A stretch of DNA of 64,000 nucleotides, taken from Dactylosporangium fulvum (lineage in GTDB: Bacteria; Actinomycetota; Actinomycetes; Mycobacteriales; Micromonosporaceae). The notes below the pieces were generated by a model. The model was given only the letters and a program-made list of their open reading frames with translations. It was not told the DNA's origin and made no database searches. Both the position numbers and the translations under genes were made by a program. Below are positions 31,569-42,513 of this stretch, piece by piece (positions within the stretch are counted from its first letter, which is position 1; each line of letters begins with the position of its first letter). The DNA is taken from the NCBI RefSeq assembly GCF_025137375.1, contig NZ_CP073720.1:9200501-9264500 (forward strand), given 5' to 3'.

Positions 31569-31752
31569 GGGACGATCACCTCTCTAGTGAAAGAGTCGGA
31601 AATTCGGTTCGATCCTTACTCCTGGGCCGCGATCCATACCACCCGGACAGGAGGTGACCTGAGCCACTCCTCCAGTGTCGTCCTGGAACATGGAAGACTC
31701 GGGGTGACGCCGTCGACGGGGACGGCCACAGCGATACGACAGGAGACGACAC

Positions 31753-34296
<2,544 letters not shown>

Positions 34297-34306
34297 CCGC
34301 GAGGAG

Positions 34307-34352
34307 ACCGGGCCCGGTCGCCGCCGTTCCTTTCGGCGGCTCCGGGCCCGGT
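34307..34352 (+). terminator. pepN terminator
   Basis: Long inverted repeat, ACCGGGCCCGG…GCCGCCG pairing with CGGCGGC…CCGGGCCCGGT, loop TTCCTTT, ten bp after the stop codon. Confidence 0.7.
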
Positions 34353-34498
34353 TCCTGTTTCCGACGCCTTCGCCGGCCCGGCTTTCCCGCTCGGCCGTGG
34401 CTTCCTCGGCCAGACCGGCTCATCGACCGGCCATGCCTCCTCGGCTGGCCTCGGACAGCACAACGGCCCGTGAGCAACGGCGTGCAGGGCCACAGCAC

Positions 34499-34537
34499 AA
34501 ACGCTGGTCGGACCGTGAACAGGTCCGACCAGCGTTT
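34499..34537 (-). terminator. terminator of the DUF5130 gene
   Basis: Perfect 16-bp stem (34499–34514 with 34522–34537) and a 7-nt loop, just beyond the stop codon at 34553. Confidence 0.75.
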
Positions 34538-34552
34538 GACGAAGCGAACGGC

Positions 34553-34957
34553 TCAGGAACGACCGGCGTGGTCGGCCATCTGAGCCAGGCCGGCGACCAG
34601 GCCGCCGGCCAGGTCACCGCCGCCGAACGCGGCAGCCATGGACAGGGCGGCCAGCTTGGCGGCGCGGTCTGGAAGGCGACGACGGGCCTCGCCGCCCGTC
34701 ACGATCTCCAGGACGCGCTGGTTGGGCGACACGGCGATGAGCACCGAGTGCGGCGGGTCGGCGAGCTGACCGTGCAGCTTCTCCGTGCTCCCACGGGTCG
34801 GCTCGTCCAGCTCGCCGACGTAGATGCTGAACGTCAGGCCGGTCGACGAGTCGGCCAGCCGGAGCGCCTCGTCGAGGCGCAGCAACTGGCGCGTGGTGAA
34901 CGGCCCGTTGAGAACGTCGGGCTGGCCGGCCAGGCCAGCGCCGTTACCACCGGTCAC
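34553..34957 (-). CDS. DUF5130 family protein
   Basis: 134 aa, TPM-like fold pattern: FTTRQLLRLDEALRLADSST, FSIYVGELDE, DPPHSVLIAVSPNQRVLEIV and a Gly/Ala-rich end. Conserved next to pepN in actinobacteria; function unknown. Start overlaps the upstream membrane-protein gene by 14 bp. Confidence 0.8.
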   Translation of the reverse strand: MTGGNGAGLAGQPDVLNGPFTTRQLLRLDEALRLADSSTGLTFSIYVGELDEPTRGSTEKLHGQLADPPHSVLIAVSPNQRVLEIVTGGEARRRLPDRAAKLAALSMAAAFGGGDLAGGLVAGLAQMADHAGRS

Positions 34958-35258
34958 TTGCGCCTCCCATGACGTGCGGCTGCGCCCTGTCGCCGGACCA
35001 TTCGGTCACGGCCTCGCTGCCGCCCGTGGTCAGCTCGGCTCGCCGCGTGCCGGGTAGCTCATGGGCGCTCGGCGCCTTGGTCAACTGCTCCGGTGCGGAC
35101 AGGAACCAGACGGGCGTGAACTCGAACGGCCGTCCGGGCCGGTAGCGCTTGCTACGCCGGGAACCTCCCCCAGCGTAGACGGCGCCAGCGATCAGCACGA
35201 TGACCGCTACCGGGATCCCGGCGAAGATCAGCGTCGTCTCGATGATGGACAAGCTCAA
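34944..35258 (-). CDS. small membrane protein upstream of DUF5130
   Basis: 104 aa: one N-terminal transmembrane segment (TTLIFAGIPVAVIVLIAGAV, about 8–27), a basic patch (RRSKRYRPGRP) and a soluble tail with PVWFLSAPEQL. Conserved partner of the DUF5130 gene in this order. Function unknown. Confidence 0.7.
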   Translation of the reverse strand: MSLSIIETTLIFAGIPVAVIVLIAGAVYAGGGSRRSKRYRPGRPFEFTPVWFLSAPEQLTKAPSAHELPGTRRAELTTGGSEAVTEWSGDRAQPHVMGGASDRW

Positions 35259-35636
35259 CGCCCCCAGGCGTCGAAGGGACTAAAAGACCGGCTTCACGTT
35301 AGCGGGCGCGCATGACCAGCCCGTTGCCGGGGGTATCCGACCTTGAAAACCGGGGGTGCCGACCTGCCGTCACCCGCCATGAAGCTCCCGCGTCAGTATG
35401 CCGAAATGCCCTACGGCCATGACCCGATCGGTCACTTCCGTGCGCGTTTCCACATTCCCGAAGCATTGCCGAAGCTTTCCCGAAGCGCCGCTCGGCCGGG
35501 TGCGGGTGCCGGCATGGTGGCGGCCACCACTGCGGCACACCGGGTGGGGGGCCTCACACCGTGGGATCCGCACCACGTCGATCACGACCCGGTCGACGTG
35601 CGGTGCTGCCCGCTCACCATCCGACGGGCGGACGGG
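35259..35636. other. gap without a convincing gene
   Basis: About 380 bp. Contains a short direct repeat (CCGGGGGTATCCGACCT at 35327 and CCGGGGGTGCCGACCT at 35350) and three CCGAAGC repeats around 35458–35485. Open frames here have no coding look. Nothing else seen. Confidence 0.6.
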
Positions 35637-36185
35637 TCAGGCGGCCTGGCCCAGGGTCAGGCCGTCGGAGGGCAGGTCGAGCCAGTCCGCCCAGCGCGGG
35701 TCGGGGGTGCGGTGGCCCAGCACGCGCCACGCGACGCCCTTCGGCGCAATGGGGGCGGTATGCAAACGCCAGCCGAGCTCGGCTGGCGTTTTGTCGCCCT
35801 TGGTGTGGTTGCACCGGGCGCAGGCGGCGACGACGTTCTCCCAGGCGTGCCGGCCGCCGCGGCTGCGTGGCATCACGTGGTCGATGGTCTCGGCCGGGCC
35901 GCGGCAGTAGGCGCATCGCCATCCGTCACGGGCGAATATGCCGCGGCGGGAGAGACCTATGTGCGTGCGGTACGGCACCCGGACGTAGCGGGTGAGCCGG
36001 ACGACCGACGGGACCGGCAACTGGTCGTTGGCACTGTGGAGGATGCCCTCACCGTCAGCGACACAGACAGCCTTCGACGTCAGGACCAGGATGGTGGCAC
36101 GTCTGACAGAGACGACACACAGCGGTTCGTAGGTGGCGTTGAGCACAAGCGCACCCGACACTCGTGCGGGTCGTATGTCAGGCAT
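35637..36185 (-). CDS. HNH endonuclease family protein
   Basis: 182 aa from ATG 36185. HNH core: CAYCRGPAETIDHVMPRSRG with CARCNHTKGDKTP; two CxxC pairs bind zinc, and the DH pair is the catalytic motif. N-terminal part (ALVLNATYEPLCVVSVRRAT) is the conserved McrA-like lead found in a widespread actinobacterial single-copy family, so this is probably a housekeeping HNH protein, not a mobile one. Confidence 0.9.
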   Translation of the reverse strand: MPDIRPARVSGALVLNATYEPLCVVSVRRATILVLTSKAVCVADGEGILHSANDQLPVPSVVRLTRYVRVPYRTHIGLSRRGIFARDGWRCAYCRGPAETIDHVMPRSRGGRHAWENVVAACARCNHTKGDKTPAELGWRLHTAPIAPKGVAWRVLGHRTPDPRWADWLDLPSDGLTLGQAA

Positions 36186-36303
36186 CGCCGTCCCCCTAGT
36201 GCGTGAAGGAATCTCCCTGTTGAAGGTCGCTGCGGCGGCTCCGGAACGGAGCCGTGCGCTAATCGTCCCTGATAGATCCTCGGATTGCACGTACTATTTG
36301 CGG

Positions 36304-36334
36304 CCGTCGGGTGAACCTTCGCCTGACCCGACGG
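36304..36334 (+). promoter_or_regulatory. hairpin in mscS leader
   Basis: CCGTCGGGT pairs with ACCCGACGG across a 13-nt loop, 49 bp upstream of the mscS start. Possibly a 5'-UTR structure or attenuator; no evidence beyond the pairing. Confidence 0.3.
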
Positions 36335-36382
36335 ACGTTTGTGCGGACTTACCCCGGTTCGCACCGGTTTCTGAGGAGCTCC

Positions 36383-37423
36383 GTGATCAGCCCCCTGGCG
36401 TTGCCGCTGGAGGAATCCCCCGCCACCCCGAACCCCGGACCGAGCTGCGTCAAGGTCAGCGATGTCTGCGAGATCGTCTACGAGCAGACCAAGGTCAAGT
36501 GGTTGGCCGAGAGCAGCTACTGGATGCTGGTCAAACCGTTGACGATCCTGCTGATCGTCATCGTGGCGCTGCTGATCCGGACCCTGATCCACCGGGCGAT
36601 CGACCGGCTGATCAAGCACACCGTCGCGGACAACGAGTCGGGCGGCTCGCTCCTGCGCCCGTTCCGCAACCGCCTCCCCACCGCCCTCGCGCTGCCGATC
36701 GAGCGCCGCAACCAGCGGGCCCGGGCGCTCGGGTCGGTGCTGCGCAGCATCGCCTCCGCGGTCGTCTTCACGATCGCGACCATGCTCGTACTCGGCGAGG
36801 TCGGGCTCAACCTCGGCCCGCTGCTGGCCAGTGCCGGTATCGCCGGCCTGGCGATCGGCTTCGGCGCGCAGAACCTGGTCAAGGACTTCATCGCCGGCCT
36901 GTTCATGCTGCTGGAGGACCAGTACGGCGTGGGTGACGTCGTCGACGTCGGCGAGACGTCGGGCACCGTCGAGGCGGTCGGTCTGCGGATCACCACGATC
37001 CGTGACGCCGCCGGCGTGGTCTGGTACGTGCGCAACGGCGAGATCATCCGGGTCGGCAACAAGAGCCAGGGCTGGGCCGTCGTCAACATCGACGTGCCCG
37101 TCGGTTTCGTCTCGATCGACCAGGCCACCGCGGTCCTGCGCGAGGCGGCCGCCACGGTCGCCGCGGATCCGGACTTCGTCGACGACTTCATCGACCCGCC
37201 GACCGTCCTCGGCGTCGAGCAGATCACCGCCGACGGCGCCGTTCTGCGGACCACGGTCAAGACCTCGACCGAGGCGCAGTGGCGGGTCGGGCGGGAACTG
37301 CGCCGCCGGCTCACCGAGGCGCTCGAGCGGGCCGGCATAACGGCCCAGCTGAACGCCGCGCGCATGTTCATCCGCCCGGCGGCCGACAACAACGGCGACA
37401 CGGGGCAGGGCGGCCCGACCTGA
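36383..37423 (+). CDS. mscS: MscS-family mechanosensitive channel
   Basis: 346 aa from GTG 36383 (GAGGAG upstream). Three transmembrane helices; the pore helix contains GIAGLAIGFGAQNLVKDFIAG (about 153–173), typical of MscS, followed by the beta domain (GVGDVVDVG) and C-terminal domain. Releases osmolytes on hypo-osmotic shock. Confidence 0.93.
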   Translation: MISPLALPLEESPATPNPGPSCVKVSDVCEIVYEQTKVKWLAESSYWMLVKPLTILLIVIVALLIRTLIHRAIDRLIKHTVADNESGGSLLRPFRNRLPTALALPIERRNQRARALGSVLRSIASAVVFTIATMLVLGEVGLNLGPLLASAGIAGLAIGFGAQNLVKDFIAGLFMLLEDQYGVGDVVDVGETSGTVEAVGLRITTIRDAAGVVWYVRNGEIIRVGNKSQGWAVVNIDVPVGFVSIDQATAVLREAAATVAADPDFVDDFIDPPTVLGVEQITADGAVLRTTVKTSTEAQWRVGRELRRRLTEALERAGITAQLNAARMFIRPAADNNGDTGQGGPT

Positions 37424-37652
37424 TTCGCCGGAACGGCTGGATTGTCCAATCTCGCGATCATCTGCGACTAACCCGTCGGGTAGGGTCGCGCGTCGGGTGG
37501 TCAGTCGGTTATCGTCCGTTCGTTCAGGTGCATCGCTGCACAGTGTCCCGGTCCGGCGCCAAATGACCCCTCTTGGTGCTGAATTGACCGGTTCGGCCGC
37601 GCCCGCGAACGCATGACGCCGCTGTCGTGACCGATGGAAGGGGGCTCCGCCG

Positions 37653-39152
37653 GTGCCAGACCCCGACGAGTCCGCCAACCACCCGGCGACCATCGGCGAG
37701 ACGCTTGCCAACCGCGAGTATCTCGCCGTTTTCGCCGCAAGCTCGCTGTCGTGGTTCGGCGACAACGTCGCGCGCGCCGCCATCATTGCGCTGGTCTACA
37801 TGCGCACCGAGTCGCCGATCGCGTCGGCCGCGGCCTTCGCGATCAGTTATCTGCCCTGGCTGGGCTTCGGTGCCGTGCTGGCCGCGGTGGCGGACCGCTA
37901 CTCGTACCGCAAGATCATGATCATCAGTGACGTGATCCGCATGGTGATCATGATCGGTCTCGCCGTCTTCGGCGGGCTGCCGGTCGTGCTGTTGATCGGC
38001 CTGCTGTTCGTCAACGCGCTGCTCAGCCCGCCGTTCGACTCGGCGCGCTCGGCACTGCTGCCTCGGATCGTGCAGGGCGAGCAGTACATCACCGCGCTCA
38101 CCATGCAGCGCTCCGCCGCCCAGATCGCGCTGATCGCCGGTTATGCGGCCGGCGCGGCACTGACCGCCGTCGACGCGCGATACGCGCTGCTGTTCAACGC
38201 GGCCACGTTCGCCACGTCCGGGCTGCTGATCCTCCTCCGGGTCCAGGAGCGCCCTCCGAGCCTGAAGGTCGAGCAGCGGACCAACCTGATCCGGGAGAGC
38301 ATCGAGGGTTACTCGGTCGTCTTCCGTTCGCCGGTCATGCGCGCCATCGCGCTGCTCGTCTTCTGCGGGGTCTGCTTCGGCGTGGTGCCCGAGGGTCTGG
38401 CCGCCGCCTGGTCGGCCGAGCTCGCCGGCGGCCCCAACCCCGTCTACCTCGGCGTCATCATGGTCGCCGCCGCAGCCGGCTTCATGATCGGCAGCGCACT
38501 GGTCACCTGGCTGGTCAAGCCGCAGCAGCGGATCAAGCTCATCCGCCCGGTCGCGATCATCACGCCGCTGGCGCTGGTGCCGTCGGTGTTCCACCCGAAC
38601 ATCGTCGGCGTGGTCGCCATGACCCTGATCTCCGGCGCCGCGATGGCCAGCACGCTCCCCGCCACCAACGGGCTGTTCGTCCAGGTGCTGCCCCCGGCGT
38701 ACCGGGCCCGCGCCTTCGGCGTCATGCAGAGCGGCGTGCAGCTCATCCAGGGCGCCGCGATCATCTTCACCGGCTGGCTGGCCTCGAACCACGCGCTCGC
38801 CGAGGTGGTCGGATACTTCAGCATGGCCGGCGTGGTCATCATGGCCGTGATCCTCACCATATGGCCGGCACACGCCACCATCGCCGACGCGATCGCCGCC
38901 AACAAGATCCAGGTCGCCGCGGAGGAACAGGCCCGCCGCGCCCCGGAGACCGCCGACGACTTCGGCGAGGTCACCATCGACCTGGGCCGCGTCCCGCTGC
39001 CGGCCAGGCGGCCCCGGCCCTCCCCGGGCCCGGGCGTCCGCCAGCCGGCGATGCTCGACCCGGCCGAGCGGACCGTCGACCTCTCGGAGCGCACCGCGGA
39101 GCTGGGTGGCCTACCGCCACCGCCACCGTCGCAACCGGCACGGCATAGTTGA
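37653..39152 (+). CDS. MFS transporter
   Basis: 499 aa with about 12 transmembrane helices; SLSWFGDNVARAAIIALVY in helix 1 and ADRYSYRKIMIISD as the loop 2–3 motif. Resembles the enterobactin/macrolide-type MFS_3 exporters. C-terminal 70 residues are polar and Pro-rich. GTG start with GAAGGGGG upstream. The globin gene starts 4 bp downstream. Substrate unknown. Confidence 0.88.
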   Translation: MPDPDESANHPATIGETLANREYLAVFAASSLSWFGDNVARAAIIALVYMRTESPIASAAAFAISYLPWLGFGAVLAAVADRYSYRKIMIISDVIRMVIMIGLAVFGGLPVVLLIGLLFVNALLSPPFDSARSALLPRIVQGEQYITALTMQRSAAQIALIAGYAAGAALTAVDARYALLFNAATFATSGLLILLRVQERPPSLKVEQRTNLIRESIEGYSVVFRSPVMRAIALLVFCGVCFGVVPEGLAAAWSAELAGGPNPVYLGVIMVAAAAGFMIGSALVTWLVKPQQRIKLIRPVAIITPLALVPSVFHPNIVGVVAMTLISGAAMASTLPATNGLFVQVLPPAYRARAFGVMQSGVQLIQGAAIIFTGWLASNHALAEVVGYFSMAGVVIMAVILTIWPAHATIADAIAANKIQVAAEEQARRAPETADDFGEVTIDLGRVPLPARRPRPSPGPGVRQPAMLDPAERTVDLSERTAELGGLPPPPPSQPARHS

Positions 39153-39156
39153 TGGT

Positions 39157-39573
39157 GTGACGACGGCCCCCAACTTCTACGAGCTCGTCGGCGGCGAGCC
39201 CACGTTCCGCAAGCTGGTCGACGAGTTCTACGCAGGCGTCGCCGACGACCCGATCCTGCGCCCGCTGTACCCCGAAGAGGACCTCGGGCCCGCCAACGAG
39301 CGGTTCCGGCTCTTCCTTATCCAGTACTGGGGTGGCCCCAGCACCTACTCCGAGCGCCGCGGCCACCCCAGGCTGCGGATGCGTCATGCGCCGTTCCGCA
39401 TCGGCCCGGCCGAGCGCGACGCCTGGCTGCGGCAGATGCGCCGGGCGGTTGACGCGCTCGGGCTCGATCCGGAGCACGAGGCCGTGCTGTGGGAGTACCT
39501 CGAGCGTGCCGCCCACTTTATGGTCAACGCGGACGACGACACTCCTTCGGGGCTAATCGGACGGATCGTCTGA
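39157..39573 (+). CDS. glbO: truncated haemoglobin, group II (trHbO)
   Basis: 138 aa from GTG 39157. FYELVGGEPTFRKLVDEFY, DPILRPLYPEEDLG, QYWGGPSTYSERRGHPRLR, RHAPFRIG (proximal His of helix F in this stretch) and DAWLRQMRRA (Trp G8) are typical of trHbO. Binds O2 and may protect from NO or oxidative stress. Confidence 0.95.
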   Translation: MTTAPNFYELVGGEPTFRKLVDEFYAGVADDPILRPLYPEEDLGPANERFRLFLIQYWGGPSTYSERRGHPRLRMRHAPFRIGPAERDAWLRQMRRAVDALGLDPEHEAVLWEYLERAAHFMVNADDDTPSGLIGRIV

Positions 39574-39649
39574 ACAAGCTTCTTTCGTAACGTTTCCTCG
39601 TTAGTGGAATAACGCCCCATGTGGGGCTTTCCACGACGAAGGAGCTCGA

Positions 39650-40906
39650 ATGCGCCGACGCCTGATCGCCGCCGCGGCGACAGCACTGGCCGCGGTCGCG
39701 GTCGCCATCCCCGCCTCGGCGGCGTTGAACCACCCGGCGCCGGTGTCGACGAACCCGGTTGACTACACGCCGCACGTCCTCGACGGCGAGGTACGCGCCT
39801 TCGCCCTGGTCGGTGACACGGTTGTGGTCGGCGGCGACTTCCAGAACGTGGCCGACGCCACCCGGAAGACGCGGTACAAGCGGAGCAACCTCTTCGCGTA
39901 CCGCGCCTCGACCGGCGAGATCCTGCCCTTCGCGCCGCAGGTCGACGACGTGGTGCTGACGCTGGCTCCCGGCCCGGACAACACGGTCTACGCCGGCGGC
40001 GCGTTCCGGCGGGTCGGCGGCGCGCCGCAGCGCGGCATCGCGCAGCTCAGCCTGGCCGACGGCAGCCGCGTGCCCGCCTTCACCGGCACGATCAACTGGG
40101 GCGACGTCCGCAGCCTGATCGCCTTCGGGCCGTGGCTGTACGCGGCCGGCTCGTTCAGCCGGATCGGTACGCTCGACCGGGTCGGCCTGGCCCGCCTCAA
40201 CGCGAGCACCGGGATCGCCGACCCCACGTTCGACCTCAAGCTGGCCGCGCCGCACCTGACGCGGGTCAAGCTCGAGGACCTGGCCCTGACCCCGGACGGC
40301 ACCCGGCTGGGGGCGATCGGGGCCGTCGAGCAGGCCGGCGGGCAGTACCGGGCCCAGGTCGTCATGGTCGACATCCCCGCCGGCGCACCCGCGCGCCTGG
40401 CGGACTGGTACACGGACACGTACACCAAACCCTGCCGGGCGGGCTTCGAGACGTACCTGCGCGCCATCGACTTCGACCCCACGGGCACGTACGCGACGAT
40501 CGTCACCACCGGCCGCAAGTGGGGCGAGAAGCTGATGTGCGACACCGCGGCGCGGTTCGACCTGCGCGGGACGGGCATGCACCGACCGCTGTGGATCAAC
40601 TGGACCGGCGGCGACTCGCTGTACTCGGTGGCCGACACGGGCGCGGCGATCTATGTCGGCGGCCACCAGCGCTGGATGGACAACCCGCAGGGCCGCGAGT
40701 CGGCCGGCCCGGGCGCGGTCGCCCGGCCGGGCATCGCGGCGATCAACCCGGCCACGGGCAAGGCCACGGACTGGAACCCGAAGCGCAACCCCCGGGGCGT
40801 CGGCGCGCGGGCACTGCTGGCCACGCCGCAGGGGCTGCTGGTCGGCTCGGACACGGACCGGATCGGCGACGAGTACCACGGGCGCCTCGCGCTGCTGCCG
40901 ATCTGA
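39650..40906 (+). CDS. secreted beta-propeller protein
   Basis: 418 aa with a clear signal peptide (MRRRLIAAAATALAAVAVAI, cleavage near ASA-AL at 24–26). The mature part holds repeated VVGGDF/YAGGAFRRVGG-type blades, as in the delta-60-repeat/DUF5122 propeller proteins. Extracellular; function unknown. Strong GAAGGAG ribosome-binding site. Followed by two terminators. Confidence 0.82.
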   Translation: MRRRLIAAAATALAAVAVAIPASAALNHPAPVSTNPVDYTPHVLDGEVRAFALVGDTVVVGGDFQNVADATRKTRYKRSNLFAYRASTGEILPFAPQVDDVVLTLAPGPDNTVYAGGAFRRVGGAPQRGIAQLSLADGSRVPAFTGTINWGDVRSLIAFGPWLYAAGSFSRIGTLDRVGLARLNASTGIADPTFDLKLAAPHLTRVKLEDLALTPDGTRLGAIGAVEQAGGQYRAQVVMVDIPAGAPARLADWYTDTYTKPCRAGFETYLRAIDFDPTGTYATIVTTGRKWGEKLMCDTAARFDLRGTGMHRPLWINWTGGDSLYSVADTGAAIYVGGHQRWMDNPQGRESAGPGAVARPGIAAINPATGKATDWNPKRNPRGVGARALLATPQGLLVGSDTDRIGDEYHGRLALLPI

Positions 40907-40927
40907 CCCTGTGCACGGCTCCATGTC

Positions 40928-40959
40928 GTGCGGCCCCCGTCTCCGGACGGGGGCCGCAC
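40928..40959. terminator. terminator 1 of a near-identical pair
   Basis: 14-bp perfect stem GTGCGGCCCCCGTC / GACGGGGGCCGCAC with TCCG loop after the secreted-protein gene. Confidence 0.75.
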
Positions 40960-40977
40960 GCTTGTGCCGCACATGCG

Positions 40978-41009
40978 AAACGGCCCCCGTCTGCTGACGG
41001 GGGCCGTTT
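40978..41009. terminator. terminator 2 of a near-identical pair
   Basis: 14-bp perfect stem AAACGGCCCCCGTC / GACGGGGGCCGTTT with TGCT loop. With its AAA/TTT ends it works best on the plus strand but may also end tRNA-His on the minus strand. Confidence 0.75.
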
Positions 41010-41016
41010 GGAGTGG

Positions 41017-41090
41017 GGTGACTGAAGGGATTTGAACCCTCGACACCCGGGACCACAACCCGGTGCTCTGCCAACTGAGCTACAGCCACC
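41017..41090 (-). tRNA. tRNA-His(GTG)
   Basis: Acceptor GTGGCTG/CAGTCAC, D-arm GCTC/GAGC, anticodon stem CCGGG/CCCGG with loop TTGTGGT (anticodon GTG), T-arm GAGGG/CCCTT. The extra 5' G (position −1) at 41090 and discriminator C at 41017 are the tRNA-His identity elements. Confidence 0.96.
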
Positions 41091-41142
41091 ATGAACGTGC
41101 CCGCTAATAGTAGGGCATCGCCCCCGGGATCCGTCGACAGGG

Positions 41143-41781
41143 TTATGGCGCGTTCGTGTCACCTTCCCGGCGCAGTTCCGCCGCGATGGCCTTCGCCGCC
41201 TCGACGTCCGGACCGGGCAGCGGCACGAACAGGGTCCGGCGGTAGTACTCCAGCTCGCGGATGCTCTCCCGGATGTCCGCCAGCGCGCGGTGCGCCAGGC
41301 CCTTGGCGGGCTGGCCGAAGTACACCCGCGGGTACCACCGGCGGCACAGCTCCTTGATCGACGAGACGTCGATCATGCGGTAGTGCAGGTGGTTGTCGAG
41401 CCGGGGCATGTCCCGCGCCAGGAACCCGCGGTCGGTCGCGATGGAGTTGCCGCAGAGCGGGGCCGTGCGCGGATCCGGGACGTGCTGGGTGATGTAGTCC
41501 ATGATGAGGTCCTCGGCCTCGGGGACGGTCACGGACGACGCCCGCACGGCCTCGGTGAGGCCGGACCGGCTGTGCATCTCGCGGACCACCTCCTGCATGC
41601 CGCCGAGCTGGGCCTCGTCGGCGTGGATGACCACGTCGACACCCTCGCCGAGCACGTTGAGATCCGGATCGGTCACCAGCGCCGCGACCTCGATCAGCGC
41701 GTCCTTACCCAGATCGAGTCCCGTCATCTCACAGTCGATCCAGACCAAAAGATCACCCACACCAGACAGCCTAGTGTTCAT
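41143..41781 (-). CDS. orn: oligoribonuclease (DEDDh 3'–5' exonuclease)
   Basis: 212 aa. Degrades 2–5-nt RNAs, including pGpG. Exo motifs: Asp16 and Glu18 in VWIDCEMTGLD, SIATDRGFLARDMP, and HRALADIRESI. Normal length apart from a 20-residue tail. Lies just downstream of tRNA-His on the same strand. Confidence 0.96.
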   Translation of the reverse strand: MNTRLSGVGDLLVWIDCEMTGLDLGKDALIEVAALVTDPDLNVLGEGVDVVIHADEAQLGGMQEVVREMHSRSGLTEAVRASSVTVPEAEDLIMDYITQHVPDPRTAPLCGNSIATDRGFLARDMPRLDNHLHYRMIDVSSIKELCRRWYPRVYFGQPAKGLAHRALADIRESIRELEYYRRTLFVPLPGPDVEAAKAIAAELRREGDTNAP

Positions 41782-41873
41782 CCGGCCGACTTCTCACTCC
41801 TTGGTGCACGCAACCACCTATACCGCTCGTCGCCGCTGTCCGCTGCGCGCCCGAAGTGTCCTATCCTGCGCGG

Positions 41874-42509
41874 GTGACCGCTCGTGCTCTCGCGCGCCTG
41901 ATCGGCGCCACGCTGCTGGCGACGCTGGCCGGCGCCCTGGTTCTGGCCACTCCGGCCTCGGCGCACACGACGCTGCGGCAGAGTGACCCCGCCGCGAACT
42001 CGACCGTGCCGACGCTGCCGGAAGTGGTACGACTCACGTTCACCGACATGCTGCCGATCGTGCCGAAGGTCACGGTGCGCGACCCGGACGGCACCGAGGT
42101 GAACAGCAGCCCGATCTCGCCGCGCGGCAACACGGTCCTGCAGCCGGTGAAGAGCACGAAGACCGGCCGCTTCACGGTCACGTGGGAGCTGACGGGCTCG
42201 GACGGCCACAAGACGAACGGCAGCTTCTCCTTCACCGTGCAGGGCGCCGCCGCCCCGCCTTCGGCGGTGCCGTCCCCGACCGCCCCGGTGGTCGGGTCGG
42301 GTTCACCGTCGACCGTCCCCACGGCCGCCGCGTCGACGGCAGCCGCAGCGTCCTCAGGCGTGGCGTCGCCGAGCGACGCCGCACGGTCCAGCACCGATTC
42401 CGGCGGCGGATCGTGGTGGGTGTGGCTGGTCGTGGCGGTGGTACTGCTCGGCGCAGTCGGCGGCGGTGTGGTCTTCTTCCGCCGCCGTGGTGGTACGCCC
42501 TCCCCCTGA
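41874..42509 (+). CDS. CopC-domain copper-binding protein, membrane-anchored
   Basis: 211 aa from GTG 41874. Signal peptide ending ASA before HTTLRQSDPAANSTVP, which leaves His as the mature N-terminus, the copper ligand of CopC. The CopC domain (about 32–125) is followed by a Ser/Ala/Pro linker and a C-terminal transmembrane helix with a basic anchor (FFRRRGG). Likely extracytoplasmic copper binding. Confidence 0.88.
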   Translation: MTARALARLIGATLLATLAGALVLATPASAHTTLRQSDPAANSTVPTLPEVVRLTFTDMLPIVPKVTVRDPDGTEVNSSPISPRGNTVLQPVKSTKTGRFTVTWELTGSDGHKTNGSFSFTVQGAAAPPSAVPSPTAPVVGSGSPSTVPTAAASTAAAASSGVASPSDAARSSTDSGGGSWWVWLVVAVVLLGAVGGGVVFFRRRGGTPSP

Positions 42510-42513
42510 CGCC

